NCBI RefSeq assembly: GCF_044547355.1 | Contig: NZ_JBIUAG010000007.1 | Location: 186,001-250,000 of the forward strand | Reading direction: 5' to 3' | DNA from: Kutzneria sp044547355 | GTDB lineage: Bacteria; Actinomycetota; Actinomycetes; Mycobacteriales; Pseudonocardiaceae | DNA: 64,000 nucleotides | Shown: positions 16,959 to 25,993 of the stretch, one piece after another | Layout of the letters: each line of letters opens with the position of its first letter | Numbering within the stretch: position 1 is the first letter of the stretch | Program-made: the position numbers and the translations under genes | The notes under the pieces: model-generated | Databases searched by the model: none | What the model saw: only the letters and a program-made list of their open reading frames with translations | What the model was told of the DNA's origin: nothing

Positions 16959-17059
16959 TTTCCCCACATGCGCTTCCCACTTGGCACTGGACGCCACATG
17001 GGAAGCGCATGTGGGGAAACCAGGGGTGCCGGATGCCACATGGGAAGCGCATGTGGCGG
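16959..17059. repeat. Triple palindromic repeat between sufR and mptB
   Basis: Three copies of a unit containing CCACATGGGAAGCGCATGTGG-like sequence occur here. The first (from 16959) is inverted relative to the second (to 17019), and they form a hairpin with perfect 21-base arms and a 19-base loop. The third is at 17036-17059. Each full unit is itself an inverted repeat (CACATG-N7-CATGTG). It lies in the divergent intergenic region between suf and mptB. It could be an operator array or a palindromic repeat element. Confidence 0.75.
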
Positions 17060-17116
17060 AAACGGGGGTGGCGGGTGTTCAGGTGGGGCTCACCTCGTGC
17101 TCGCTACTCTGCTTGG

Positions 17117-18784
17117 GTGTTGGCCGCCAAACTGCGAGAGCTGGTGACCGGGTCGGTCGGTGAGACCGGTCCGCCCGGGCTGGTTCCGGTGCCGGACGCG
17201 CCGCTGCGGCTGGACCGGGCCGAGCGGCGGCAGCTCCAGGTGATCCGGCGGTTCGGCACGGTCGGCTCCCTGCTGCTGGCCTGCGGCGGCCTGGGCGCGG
17301 GGGCGTCGCCGACGATCAACCCGCTGCTGGACACGCCGATTCTCGGCGTCTTCGCCCGCATCCCGACGGTGGCGATGGCCAGCGCCTTCTCCGGGATGTT
17401 GATGATGGTGCTGGCCTGGCTGTGGCTGGGCCGCCTGGTCTGGCCGGGCCGGCCGCGCATGCTGTCGCGGGCGCAGATGGACCGCACGCTGGTGATGTGG
17501 ACGATCCCGCTGATCCTGGTGCCGCCCATGTTCAGCCAGGACGTCTACAGCTACCTGGCCCAGAGCGCCGTGGTGCAGCACGGCATGGACCCGTACACGG
17601 TGGGCGCGGCGCAGGCCCTGGGCCCGGACAACCTGCTGGCCCGCAACGTGCCGACGCTGTGGCGGGAGACGCCGTCGCCGTACGGCCCGCTGTTCCTCAC
17701 CATCGGCCGGGCCATCACCGGCATCGCCGGCGACAACATCGTGCTGGGCATCCTGCTGGAGCGGGTGCTGGCGCTGGTCGGCCTTGGCCTGATCGTGTGG
17801 GCCCTGCCCCGCCTGGCCCGCCGCTTCCGGGTGCCGCCGGTGTCGGCGATCTGGCTGGCCGCGGCCAACCCGCTGGTGGTGTTCCACCTGGTCATCGGCG
17901 TGCACAACGAGGCGCTGGCGATCGGCCTGATGCTGGCCGGCTTCCACGTGGCCATCGCCAACCTGCCCAAGGTCCGCCCGGGCGACCCGATCCCGCCGTG
18001 GCAGCGGCACGAGCTGGTCGGCATCCTGGCCGGCACGACGCTGATCACCATGGGCGCCGGCGTGAAGGCCCCGGCCCTGGTGGCGCTGGGCTTCGTCGGC
18101 GTGATGATCGCCCGACGCTGGGGCGGCGGCCTGTCGCACCTGCTCAAGGCGGGCGCGGTGATGCTGGTCATCGGCGTCGGCGTGATGACGTTGATCACGG
18201 TGGCCAGCGGCCTTGGCTGGGGCTGGCTGAACACGCTGACCGGCGGCACGAAGATCTACACCTGGCTGTCCCCGGTGACCCTGGTCGCGCTGGGCGGCGT
18301 AGGGCTGGGTGTGCTGTTCCAGGTGGGCAACCACGTCGACAACACGATCGCGGTGGCCAGGGCGATCGGCTGGGTCGGCTTCGCCGGGGCCGGCGTGGCC
18401 CTGCTGTGGCAGGCCTACCGCGGCCGCCTGAGCGCGATGGCCGGACTGGGCCTGTTCCTGTTCTGGTTCGTGGTGCTCGGCCCGGTGGTGCAGCCCTGGT
18501 ACCCGCTGTGGGCGATCATTCCGCTGGCCACCTGCAAGGCCAGCAAGCGCTTCCGGCTCGTGGTGACGGTGTTCAGCGCGCTGATCGCGCTGGTCACGCC
18601 GCCCACCGGGTCGACTTTCGACGGCCGGGCGTTCCTCATCCCGACCGCCGCCGCGGCCGCGCTCATCACGGTCGGACTGCTGCTGTTGACGGTCCGCGGC
18701 AAACTCCCCGAACGCGAACCCCGAGGTGAACTCACCGTGACCCCCGCCACGTCCGAACCGGTGCCCACGGGGAGGCTGGGATGA
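17117..18784 (+). CDS. mptB: MptB-like alpha-1,6-mannosyltransferase
   Basis: GT-C polytopic membrane mannosyltransferase of 555 residues. It uses polyprenyl-phosphate mannose to extend lipomannan-type glycans outside the membrane. There are about 12-13 hydrophobic segments. The conserved acidic loop after the first helices reads MFSQDVYSYLAQ near residue 137, and NPLVVFHLVIGVHNEA near residue 252 is typical of MptA/MptB. The position beside the ABC pair and suf matches Rv1459c. GTG 17117 starts VLAAKLREL with TACTCT about seven bases upstream, fitting a leaderless transcript. The stop overlaps the next ATG as ATGA. Confidence 0.88.
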   Translation: MLAAKLRELVTGSVGETGPPGLVPVPDAPLRLDRAERRQLQVIRRFGTVGSLLLACGGLGAGASPTINPLLDTPILGVFARIPTVAMASAFSGMLMMVLAWLWLGRLVWPGRPRMLSRAQMDRTLVMWTIPLILVPPMFSQDVYSYLAQSAVVQHGMDPYTVGAAQALGPDNLLARNVPTLWRETPSPYGPLFLTIGRAITGIAGDNIVLGILLERVLALVGLGLIVWALPRLARRFRVPPVSAIWLAAANPLVVFHLVIGVHNEALAIGLMLAGFHVAIANLPKVRPGDPIPPWQRHELVGILAGTTLITMGAGVKAPALVALGFVGVMIARRWGGGLSHLLKAGAVMLVIGVGVMTLITVASGLGWGWLNTLTGGTKIYTWLSPVTLVALGGVGLGVLFQVGNHVDNTIAVARAIGWVGFAGAGVALLWQAYRGRLSAMAGLGLFLFWFVVLGPVVQPWYPLWAIIPLATCKASKRFRLVVTVFSALIALVTPPTGSTFDGRAFLIPTAAAAALITVGLLLLTVRGKLPEREPRGELTVTPATSEPVPTGRLG

Positions 18785-19767
18785 GCCCCACGAGCCTGCG
18801 TCCGAGCCACCCCCTAGGCTCGGCGGACGTGACCCCGTCCCCGACCAAGCCCGCGGTCGAGGTGTCGGGCCTGGTGAAGCGCTACGGGTCGGCCGTCGCG
18901 GTGAACGGCCTGGACCTGACCATGGAGCACGGCAGCGTGCTCGCCCTGCTCGGCCCGAACGGCGCCGGCAAGACGACCACCGTCGAGCTGTGCGAGGGCT
19001 TCCTGCGCCCCGACGGCGGCGCGATCCGCGTGCTGGGCCTGGACCCCGTGCGCGACGGCGCGCAGCTGCGGGCCCGGATCGGCGTGATGCCGCAGGGCGG
19101 CGGCGCGTACCCGGGCGTGCGCACCGAGGAGATGCTGCGCCTGGTCGCGACCTGCGCCGCCAACCCGCTCGACCCCGCCTGGCTGCTGGACGTGCTGGGC
19201 CTGTCGGGGGCACGTCGCACCCCGTACAAGCGGCTGTCCGGCGGGCAGCAGCAGCGGCTGTCGTTGGCCTGCGCCCTGGTCGGCCGGCCGGAGCTGGTGT
19301 TCCTGGACGAGCCAACCGCCGGCCTGGACCCGCAGGCCCGCCGCCTGGTCTGGGACCTGGTGCAGGCCTTGAAGTCCGACGGCGTCGGCGTGCTGCTGAC
19401 CACGCACCTGATGGACGAGGCCGAGACGCTGGCCGACCGGGTCGTGATCATCGACCACGGCCGGGTGGTGGCCAGCGGCACGCCCCGCGAGCTGACCAGC
19501 GGCGGATCGGCCGAGCAGCAGCTGCGCTTCCGGGCCCGCCCGGGCCTGGACACCCGGCTGCTGGTGGACGCGCTGCCGGAGAACCTGAAGGTGGACGAGA
19601 TCGGCCCCGGCTCCTACCTGGTGGCCGGCTGCATCGACCCGCAGGTCGTCTCCACCGTCACGTCGTGGTGCGCCCAGCAGGGCGTGCTGGCCGAGGAGCT
19701 GCGGGTGGCCCGCCGCAGCCTGGAGGACGTGTTCCTGGAGCTGACCGGACGGGAGCTTCGCTCATGA
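18781..19767 (+). CDS. ABC transporter ATP-binding protein (DrrA-like)
   Basis: Export-type ABC ATPase, 328 residues. Walker A is GPNGAGKTTTVE near residue 60, the signature is KRLSGGQQQRLSLA near residue 153, and Walker B is ELVFLDEPTAGLD. A C-terminal extension of about 80 residues ends RRSLEDVFLELTGRE, as in drug/lipid exporters. Start and stop both overlap their neighbours (ATGA). It corresponds in place to Rv1458c; the exported substrate is unknown. Confidence 0.92.
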   Translation: MSPTSLRPSHPLGSADVTPSPTKPAVEVSGLVKRYGSAVAVNGLDLTMEHGSVLALLGPNGAGKTTTVELCEGFLRPDGGAIRVLGLDPVRDGAQLRARIGVMPQGGGAYPGVRTEEMLRLVATCAANPLDPAWLLDVLGLSGARRTPYKRLSGGQQQRLSLACALVGRPELVFLDEPTAGLDPQARRLVWDLVQALKSDGVGVLLTTHLMDEAETLADRVVIIDHGRVVASGTPRELTSGGSAEQQLRFRARPGLDTRLLVDALPENLKVDEIGPGSYLVAGCIDPQVVSTVTSWCAQQGVLAEELRVARRSLEDVFLELTGRELRS

Positions 19768-20540
19768 GCACGTTCTCCCCCGGCGCGTTCGCCCCGGCCC
19801 CGGGCCGAGGAAAGCTCGGACGCATGCTGGTCGCCCAGGCCCGCACCGAGACGGCGCTGGCCCTGCGCAACGGCGAGCAGGTGCTGCTGACCCTGCTGAT
19901 CCCGCTGGCGCTGCTGGTCGGCCTGACCCTGTTGAAGATCGTGCCGCTGCCCGAGCCCCGGGTGGACGAGGTGACGCCGCGCATCTTCGCCTTGGCGGTG
20001 ATGTCCTCGGCGTTCACCGGGCAGGCCATCGCGCTGGGCTTCGACCGCCGCTACGGCGTGCTCAAACGCCTTGCCGCCACGGCGATCCCGCGCTGGCTGC
20101 TGGGCGCGGGCCGGGTGCTGGCGGCGGTGAGCATCGTCGCCATCCAGGTTGTCGTGCTGGGTGTGGTGGCCGCGCTGCTGGGCTGGTCGCCGTCGGCCGG
20201 CGGCATCGTGTGGGCGATCGTGCTGGTGCTGCTGGGCACGATCGCGTTCGGCGCCCTGGGCGTGCTGCTGGGCGGCGCGCTGCGGGCGGAGATCGTGTTG
20301 GCGGTGGCCAACATCGTGTGGTTCGTGCTGTTGCTGGCCGGCGGCATCGCGCTGCCGGCGAGCTCGCTGCCGGGCGGCCTCGGCGTGATCGTGCAGCTGC
20401 TGCCCTCGGGTGCGCTGGCCGAGTCGCTGCACACCGTGCTCACCCAGGGTGGCGCGCCGGGCTGGCAGCCGGTGCTGGTATTGATCATCTGGGCGGCCGC
20501 CGCGGGCGGCGTCGCCACCAAGACCACCCGGCTGACCTGA
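19764..20540 (+). CDS. ABC-2 type transporter permease
   Basis: Integral membrane permease of 258 residues with six predicted helices. It pairs with the preceding ATPase, whose stop overlaps its ATG. The TPRIFALAVMSSAFTGQAIA segment and the following YGVLKRLAATAIPRW loop are typical of ABC-2 permeases. It corresponds in place to Rv1457c, which in mycobacteria is followed by ctaA. Here ctaA lies about 4.4 kb further on. Confidence 0.9.
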   Translation: MSTFSPGAFAPAPGRGKLGRMLVAQARTETALALRNGEQVLLTLLIPLALLVGLTLLKIVPLPEPRVDEVTPRIFALAVMSSAFTGQAIALGFDRRYGVLKRLAATAIPRWLLGAGRVLAAVSIVAIQVVVLGVVAALLGWSPSAGGIVWAIVLVLLGTIAFGALGVLLGGALRAEIVLAVANIVWFVLLLAGGIALPASSLPGGLGVIVQLLPSGALAESLHTVLTQGGAPGWQPVLVLIIWAAAAGGVATKTTRLT

Positions 20541-20563
20541 CCCGAGAAGGCGTTCCCCCTACT

Positions 20564-22204
20564 TTGAGCACGACTACTGTGGACCAACGACGCGACGAAG
20601 AGCCGTCCCTGGCCCGGGCCAGCGGCTCGATGGCCGTGGCGACCCTGGTCAGCCGCATCACCGGCTTCCTGTCCAAGCTGCTGCTCGCCGCCGTGATCGG
20701 CCTGAGCGCCGGCGCGATCAACGACTCGTACACGGTGGCCAACACCGTGCCCAACATCATCTACGAATTGCTGCTGGGCGGCGTGCTGACCAGCGTGGTG
20801 GTGCCGCTGCTGGTGCGGGCCCGGCACGAGGACGCCGACGGCGGCGACGAGTACACGCACCGGCTGCTCACCGTCAGCTTCACCATGCTGTTCGGCATGA
20901 CCGTGCTCGCGGTCGCCGCCGCCCCGCTGCTGACCAGGCTGTTCGTGGACAGCGCCAGCGGCAACGCCAACCCGGAGCTGGTGACCGCGTTCGCGTACCT
21001 GCTGCTGCCGGAGATCCTGTTCTACGGCATGTTCGCCATGGTCGGCGCGATCCTCAACACCCGCAACGTGTTCGCCGCGCCGGCCTGGGCCCCGGTGCTG
21101 AACAACCTGACGTTGCTGGTCACCATCGCGGCCTACTTCGTGCTGCCGGGCGAGATCTCCACCAACCCGGTGCACATCACCGACTTCAAGCTGCTGCTGC
21201 TCGGCGCGGGCACCACGCTCGGCATCGTGATCCAGGCGCTGGTGCTGATCCCGCCGCTGCTGCGCAGCGGCTACCGGCCGCGCTGGCACTGGGGCTGGGA
21301 CCGCCGGCTGGGCGAGTTCGGCAGCCTGGCCCTGTGGGTCGTGGCCTACGTGGTGGTCAGCCAGATCGGCTACATCACCATCACCCGGGTCGCCACCTTC
21401 GCCGCCCCCGGCAGCATCACCATCTACACGTACTCGTGGCTGCTGGTGCAGATGCCCTACGGCGTGCTGGGCGTGTCGCTGCTGACCGCGATCATGCCGC
21501 GGATGAGCAAGGCCGCCGCCACCGGCAACATCCCGGCGCTGCTGGACGACCTGTCGCTGGGCAGCCGGATGTCGGCGGTGATGCTGGCCCCGATCAGCGC
21601 GCTGATGACCGTGCTGGGGCCGGCCCTGGCCGTGGCGATCACCGTGTTCGGCAAGGGCGGCTCGGACGCCACCCGGCTCGGGCTGGCCATCACCACCTCC
21701 TCGTTCGGGCTGCTGCCGTACGCGCTGATCATGTTGCAGATGCGCGTGTTCTACGCCATGAAGGACTCCCGCACGCCGACAGTGATCAACGCCGTGATGA
21801 TCGCCCTGAAGGTGCCGGTGGCCCTGCTGGCCGCGCAGCTGCTGCCGCCCAACCAGGTCGTGTTCGGGCTGACCTTCTCCGACGCGATCAGCTTCACCGT
21901 GGGCACGCTGGCCGGGGAACTGTTGCTGCGCCGGCGATTCGGCAAGCTCGGCAGCCGCCGCGTGCTGCGCACCTACGTCAAGGTCGCGGTGGCCGCGGTC
22001 TGGGGCGCGGCGGTGGCCCTGGCGATCGAGCTCGGCGTCCGCAGCTACCTCCCCGGCGGCCTGCACGGGGCGTTCGGCGCGTTCACTTCCCTGCTGCTGG
22101 GCGGAATCCTCGGCCTGCTCGCCGCATTCGGCATGATGGCCCTGCTGCGGGTGCACGAACTGCGCCCGGCCCTGGACAAGATCGGCTCCCTGGTCCGCCG
22201 CTGA
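20564..22204 (+). CDS. MurJ/MviN-type lipid flippase
   Basis: MOP-superfamily flippase of 546 residues with about 14 hydrophobic helices. It has SMAVATLVSRITGFLSKLLL at the N-terminus and VANTVPNIIYELLLGGVLTS, the MurJ signature, near residue 55. MurJ flips lipid II; paralogs may move other polyprenyl-linked glycans. Beside MptB and an ABC exporter, a role in envelope glycan export is plausible but inferred. TTG 20564 is chosen because a GAGAAGG site lies upstream; GTG 20579 is possible. It lacks the C-terminal pseudokinase found in mycobacterial MviN. Confidence 0.88.
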   Translation: MSTTTVDQRRDEEPSLARASGSMAVATLVSRITGFLSKLLLAAVIGLSAGAINDSYTVANTVPNIIYELLLGGVLTSVVVPLLVRARHEDADGGDEYTHRLLTVSFTMLFGMTVLAVAAAPLLTRLFVDSASGNANPELVTAFAYLLLPEILFYGMFAMVGAILNTRNVFAAPAWAPVLNNLTLLVTIAAYFVLPGEISTNPVHITDFKLLLLGAGTTLGIVIQALVLIPPLLRSGYRPRWHWGWDRRLGEFGSLALWVVAYVVVSQIGYITITRVATFAAPGSITIYTYSWLLVQMPYGVLGVSLLTAIMPRMSKAAATGNIPALLDDLSLGSRMSAVMLAPISALMTVLGPALAVAITVFGKGGSDATRLGLAITTSSFGLLPYALIMLQMRVFYAMKDSRTPTVINAVMIALKVPVALLAAQLLPPNQVVFGLTFSDAISFTVGTLAGELLLRRRFGKLGSRRVLRTYVKVAVAAVWGAAVALAIELGVRSYLPGGLHGAFGAFTSLLLGGILGLLAAFGMMALLRVHELRPALDKIGSLVRR

Positions 22205-22215
22205 CGCCGACGCAG

Positions 22216-22250
22216 GCAAGGGGGCTCTGCCGGCGGCAGAGCCCCCTTGC
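22216..22250. terminator. Terminator hairpin between murJ-like and S53 genes
   Basis: Inverted repeat with 17-base arms beginning GCAAGGGGGCTCTGCCG lies between convergent genes. It probably works in both directions. Confidence 0.85.
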
Positions 22251-22270
22251 CCGTATTCGGTGGTGCCCGG

Positions 22271-23452
22271 TCAGAACGCGCCGAGACCGTTCGGCGTGCC
22301 CAGGCCGGTCGGGCCGTCGTAGCCGGCGCGGGCGGTGCACAGGTAGCTGCCGCCACAGCTGCCATTGGAACCGCTGGTCACGTCGAACAACGACGTCGGG
22401 TGGGCATAGGCCAGCGAGGCCGGGACGCTGCCCGCGGCCGGGCGGCCGGCCAGCGCGTACACCGAGGCGATGATCGGCGAGGAGACGCTGGTGCCGCCGA
22501 ACACGAGCCAGCCGCCCACGTTGTACGTGTCGTAGACGGCGACGCCGGTGGCCGGGTCGGCGACCGCGGACACGTCCGCGACCGTGCGCCGCGCGCAGCC
22601 GGTGTCGTGTTGCCAGGTCGGCTTGGCCTCGAACGCCGAGCAGCCCGAACCCGCGCCGCTCCACGCGGTCTCGGTCCAGCCGCGGGCGCCGCCGCCGGCC
22701 GTGAGATGCGTTCCGCCGACGGCGGTCACGAAGCGCGAGGCCGCCGGGTACTCGACCCCGAAGCCGGAGTCGCCGGAGCTGACCGTGACGGCCACGCCCG
22801 GGTGGTTGTAGAACGAGTCCGCCGACGTCTCGCCGGAGAACTCGCCGCCGCCGTAGCTGTTGGACACGGCCACCGCGCCCAGCCGCACGGCGGTGTTCAC
22901 CGAGGTGCCGAGGTTGGTGAAGGACGCGGAACTGGCCTCCACCAACAGGATGTGGCACTGCGGGCAGATCGCCGAGACCATGTCGATGTCCAGCGAGATC
23001 TCCTCGGCCCAGCCGGTGTTGCCGGCCGGCAGCGGGCTCGCCGCGCCGTTCTGGTTGACCTTGCGGAAGCAGCCGTTGGCCGTGGTGCAGGCCGGCAGCC
23101 CGAAGGTGGACCGGTAGACACCGAGATCGGCTTCCGCCCTCGGGTCGTCGAAGGCGTCCACGATCGCCACGGTCAGGCCGGCGCCGCCGGCCGCGGACAG
23201 CTTGTACGCGGACTGGAGACTGGCCGGGCCCAGGCCGGCCGGGGCCGCCGGGGCGAACGACCGGGCGGCCGCGTCGGTGCGCACCAACGCCGTGCAGGCG
23301 GCGAAGCCGGGCGCCGGCTTCTCGGCGCAGGATCGGGCTGTGGTGACGGTTTGAGTGTTCGATTGGGCCTGTGCTGTTGTCGTGCCACCGAGCGCCGTCA
23401 CGCCGGCCCACAGCGCGATGACGGCCAGGATCCTCAGGGGTTTCTTGGTCAC
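22271..23452 (-). CDS. Secreted S53 (sedolisin-type) peptidase 1
   Basis: Secreted serine-carboxyl peptidase of 393 residues. A signal peptide covers about residues 1-30 (basic KKPLR, then a hydrophobic run ending AQA). The catalytic set is visible: Glu and Asp in EEISLDIDMV near residue 155, oxyanion Asp in SSGDSGFG near residue 225, and the serine in GGTSVSSPI near residue 322. The long pro-domain of classical sedolisins is absent; only about 50 residues separate signal and core. GTG 23452 follows GGAGGAAAC, better than the upstream TTG at 23464. It is about as long as, and closely similar to, the next gene, so the pair is a tandem duplication. Confidence 0.9.
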   Translation of the reverse strand: MTKKPLRILAVIALWAGVTALGGTTTAQAQSNTQTVTTARSCAEKPAPGFAACTALVRTDAAARSFAPAAPAGLGPASLQSAYKLSAAGGAGLTVAIVDAFDDPRAEADLGVYRSTFGLPACTTANGCFRKVNQNGAASPLPAGNTGWAEEISLDIDMVSAICPQCHILLVEASSASFTNLGTSVNTAVRLGAVAVSNSYGGGEFSGETSADSFYNHPGVAVTVSSGDSGFGVEYPAASRFVTAVGGTHLTAGGGARGWTETAWSGAGSGCSAFEAKPTWQHDTGCARRTVADVSAVADPATGVAVYDTYNVGGWLVFGGTSVSSPIIASVYALAGRPAAGSVPASLAYAHPTSLFDVTSGSNGSCGGSYLCTARAGYDGPTGLGTPNGLGAF

Positions 23453-23589
23453 CGTTTCCTCCAAGCGGAGTCGGGACGAAGCTCCCTGACCGTAAGGAGG
23501 CGGTCACCGCGCGCCAATACGGGAAAACCCTTTGGCAGCCCTTGAAACGGACGAAACGCCGGGCGGGTGACCCCGCCCGGCGTCGTCTG

Positions 23590-24756
23590 TCAGAAGGCCC
23601 CTGTGCCGTTCGGGGTACCCAGGCCCGTCGGGCCGTCGTAGCCCGCGCGGGCGGTGCAGAGGTAGGTGCCGCTGCAGCTGCCGTTGGAGCCGCTCGTCAC
23701 GTCGAACAGCGACGAGGTGTGCGAGTACGCCAGCGAGGCCGGCACGCCGCTGACGTTGCCGGACAGGGCGTACACCGAGGCCACGATCGGCGAGGAGACG
23801 CTGGTGCCGCCGAAGACCAGCCAGCCCGACTCGCCGTAGGTGTCGTAGACCGCGACGCCGGTGGCCGGGTCGGCGACCGCGGACACGTCCGCGACCGTGC
23901 GGCGGGTGCAGCTGGTGTCGGTCTGCCAGGTCGGCTTGGCCTCGTAGGCCGAGCAGCCGGAACCGGCGCCGCTCCACGCGGTCTCGGTCCAGCCGCGGGT
24001 GGTGGAGCTGGTGACCAGGTGCGTGCCGCCGACCGCCGTCACGTAGCGGGAGGCCGCCGGGTACTCCACGCCGTAGCCGGAGTCGCCGGAGCTGACCGTG
24101 ATCGCCACGCCCGGGTGGTTGTAGTAGGCGTCATAGGTGGTGGTCTCGGCCGAGGACTCGCCGCCGCCGTAGCTGTTGGACACCGCGGTGGCGCCCAGCC
24201 GGACCGCCGTGTTCACCGCGGTGCCGAGGTTGACGTACGAGGCGGAAGTGGCCTCCACCAACAGGATGTGGCAGCTGGGGCAGACCGCCGACACCATGTC
24301 GATGTCGAGCGAGATCTCCTCGCTCCAGCCGGTGTCGCCGGTCGGGTAGCTGGTGCCGCCGGTCTGGTTGACCTTCCGGAAGCAGCCGTTGGCCGTGGTG
24401 CAGGCCGGCAGCCCGTAGGTCGACCGGTAGGTGGCCAGGTCGGACTCGGCGTTCGGGTCGTCGTAGGCGTCGACGATCGCGACCGTCGCGGTCGTGCTGC
24501 TCGTCGGCAGCTTGTACGCCGACTGCAGGTTGGCCGGGGACAGGCCGGACGGCGCCGCCGGCGCGAACGGGCGGACGAGCGGCTTGGCGGCCGCGTCGGT
24601 GCGGCGCAGCGCCGTACAGGCCGCGTAGCCGGGAGCCGGGGCGGTGGAACAGGAGTGCGCCGTGGTGACGCCCGTCGGGGCGGCGTCCGCGGTGCCGGTC
24701 ATGGCCAGGGCCGTGGCCGCCATGGCGGCGACGGCCAGTAGGGACCTCAACTTCAC
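23590..24756 (-). CDS. Secreted S53 (sedolisin-type) peptidase 2
   Basis: Second S53 peptidase, 388 residues, with a signal peptide (about 1-26, ending ADAAP). The catalytic residues are the same: EEISLDIDMV, SSGDSGYG and GGTSVSSPI. It differs from its neighbour mainly in the signal, the prosegment and short surface stretches. GTG 24756 follows a GGAGG site. Each gene has its own ribosome site and the 137-base gap allows separate expression. Both should act outside the cell as endopeptidases. The pair interrupts the ABC/ctaA synteny seen in mycobacteria. Confidence 0.9.
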   Translation of the reverse strand: MKLRSLLAVAAMAATALAMTGTADAAPTGVTTAHSCSTAPAPGYAACTALRRTDAAAKPLVRPFAPAAPSGLSPANLQSAYKLPTSSTTATVAIVDAYDDPNAESDLATYRSTYGLPACTTANGCFRKVNQTGGTSYPTGDTGWSEEISLDIDMVSAVCPSCHILLVEATSASYVNLGTAVNTAVRLGATAVSNSYGGGESSAETTTYDAYYNHPGVAITVSSGDSGYGVEYPAASRYVTAVGGTHLVTSSTTRGWTETAWSGAGSGCSAYEAKPTWQTDTSCTRRTVADVSAVADPATGVAVYDTYGESGWLVFGGTSVSSPIVASVYALSGNVSGVPASLAYSHTSSLFDVTSGSNGSCSGTYLCTARAGYDGPTGLGTPNGTGAF

Positions 24757-24941
24757 AGGGAACCTCCACGCAGGGAGTGGGGGGTCGTGCACGCTCCGTC
24801 AGGGCGAGAGCGCTTTCCCAACGTATGCAGACGATTGCGGGCAGCCAACGCGGGAAAACCCTCGGTCCGATGACCCCACCCCTGCAACCGGACAAACGGG
24901 CCGGTGCCGGGCGGCCCGAACGCCGGTCCTACCATCGAGCC

Positions 24942-25925
24942 GTGTCAACCGCATCGCTGCTGTCCCGATCGCCGCTCTCCAGGGTCCCGTCCCCCAGTCG
25001 CGCCGTGCAGCGCCTCATCGCCGGGGCCGCGGTCGTCGGACAGGCCGGCATCGCCGTCACCGGGGCCGTGGTGCGGGTCACCGAGTCCGGCCTGGGCTGC
25101 ACCACGTGGCCGCAGTGCCAGCCCGGCAGCCTGGTGCCGGTCGCCGACCCGGTCGGCGGGCAGGTGCACCAGTGGATCGAGTTCGGCAACCGGCTGCTGG
25201 GCGGCGGCCTGGGCGTGGTGTCCGCGCTGTGCGTGCTGATGGCGATCTTCGCCCGGCCGCGCCGGCGACGGGTGATCGTGCTGGCGCTGATGATGCCGCT
25301 GGGCGTGGTGGCGCAGGCGGTGATCGGCGGCATCACCGTCCTCACCGGACTGCAGTGGTGGAGCGTCGCCCCGCACTTCCTGGCCTCGATGCCGCTGATC
25401 TGGTTGGCCGTGCTGCTGTTCCGGGCCGTCGACGAGGGCGACGAGCGGCCCCGGCCGCTGCTCCCCCGGCCGCTGCTGGGCCTTCAGCTGGCCCAGGCCG
25501 TGACGGTCGGGTTGATCCTCATCGCCGGCACCCTCGTCACCGCCGCCGGCCCGCACGCCGGGGACGTGCGCACCCCTCGGCTCGAGGTGCCGGTCGAGAC
25601 CCTGGCCCAGATCCACGCCGACCTGGTGTTCCTGCTGATCGGCTCGCTGCTGGCGCTGGGCTTCGGCATGCGGATCAAGGACGCCGCCCCGGTGCTGTGG
25701 CGGCGCTACTGGGTGCTGGTCGGCGTGACGCTGGCCCAGGGCGTGGTCGGTCTCGTGCAGTACTGGACCGGCGTGCCGGACATCCTCGTCCTCGTGCACG
25801 TGCTCGGCGCCACCCTGATCCTGGTCGCCGCCGCCTCCCTGTGGACCGCCAGCCGCGACCGCGGCCCCGCTCCCACCCTCACGCCCGTCTCGCCAGCCAA
25901 GACCCCCGAGCTAGCCACCCGCTGA
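24942..25925 (+). CDS. ctaA: Heme A synthase (COX15/CtaA)
   Basis: Heme A synthase of 327 residues with eight predicted membrane helices, making heme A for cytochrome oxidase. Features are VVRVTESGLGCTTWPQC near residue 47, WIEFGNRLLGG near residue 80, and His residues in WSVAPHFLASMP, LAQIHADLVF and LVLVHVLGAT. In the first loop Asn takes the place of the His of Bacillus CtaA; I recall this as common in actinobacteria. GTG 24942 lies shortly after TACCAT, fitting a leaderless start. It corresponds in synteny to Rv1456c. Confidence 0.92.
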   Translation: MSTASLLSRSPLSRVPSPSRAVQRLIAGAAVVGQAGIAVTGAVVRVTESGLGCTTWPQCQPGSLVPVADPVGGQVHQWIEFGNRLLGGGLGVVSALCVLMAIFARPRRRRVIVLALMMPLGVVAQAVIGGITVLTGLQWWSVAPHFLASMPLIWLAVLLFRAVDEGDERPRPLLPRPLLGLQLAQAVTVGLILIAGTLVTAAGPHAGDVRTPRLEVPVETLAQIHADLVFLLIGSLLALGFGMRIKDAAPVLWRRYWVLVGVTLAQGVVGLVQYWTGVPDILVLVHVLGATLILVAAASLWTASRDRGPAPTLTPVSPAKTPELATR

Positions 25926-25948
25926 CCCCCGCGAGTCCCGCCTAGCGT

Positions 25949-25979
25949 CACACCGAATGCGTGAAACGGATTCGGTGTG
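25949..25979. terminator. Terminator hairpin after ctaA
   Basis: Ten-base arms (CACACCGAAT / ATTCGGTGTG) with an 11-base loop between convergent ctaA and the GbsR-like gene. Confidence 0.7.
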
Positions 25980-25993
25980 GCTGCGGGCGAGGG

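Noticed and set aside
16661..17116. Possible small genes between sufR and mptB
   Set aside because: The short frames consist of the palindromic repeats and have no ribosome site or conserved pattern.
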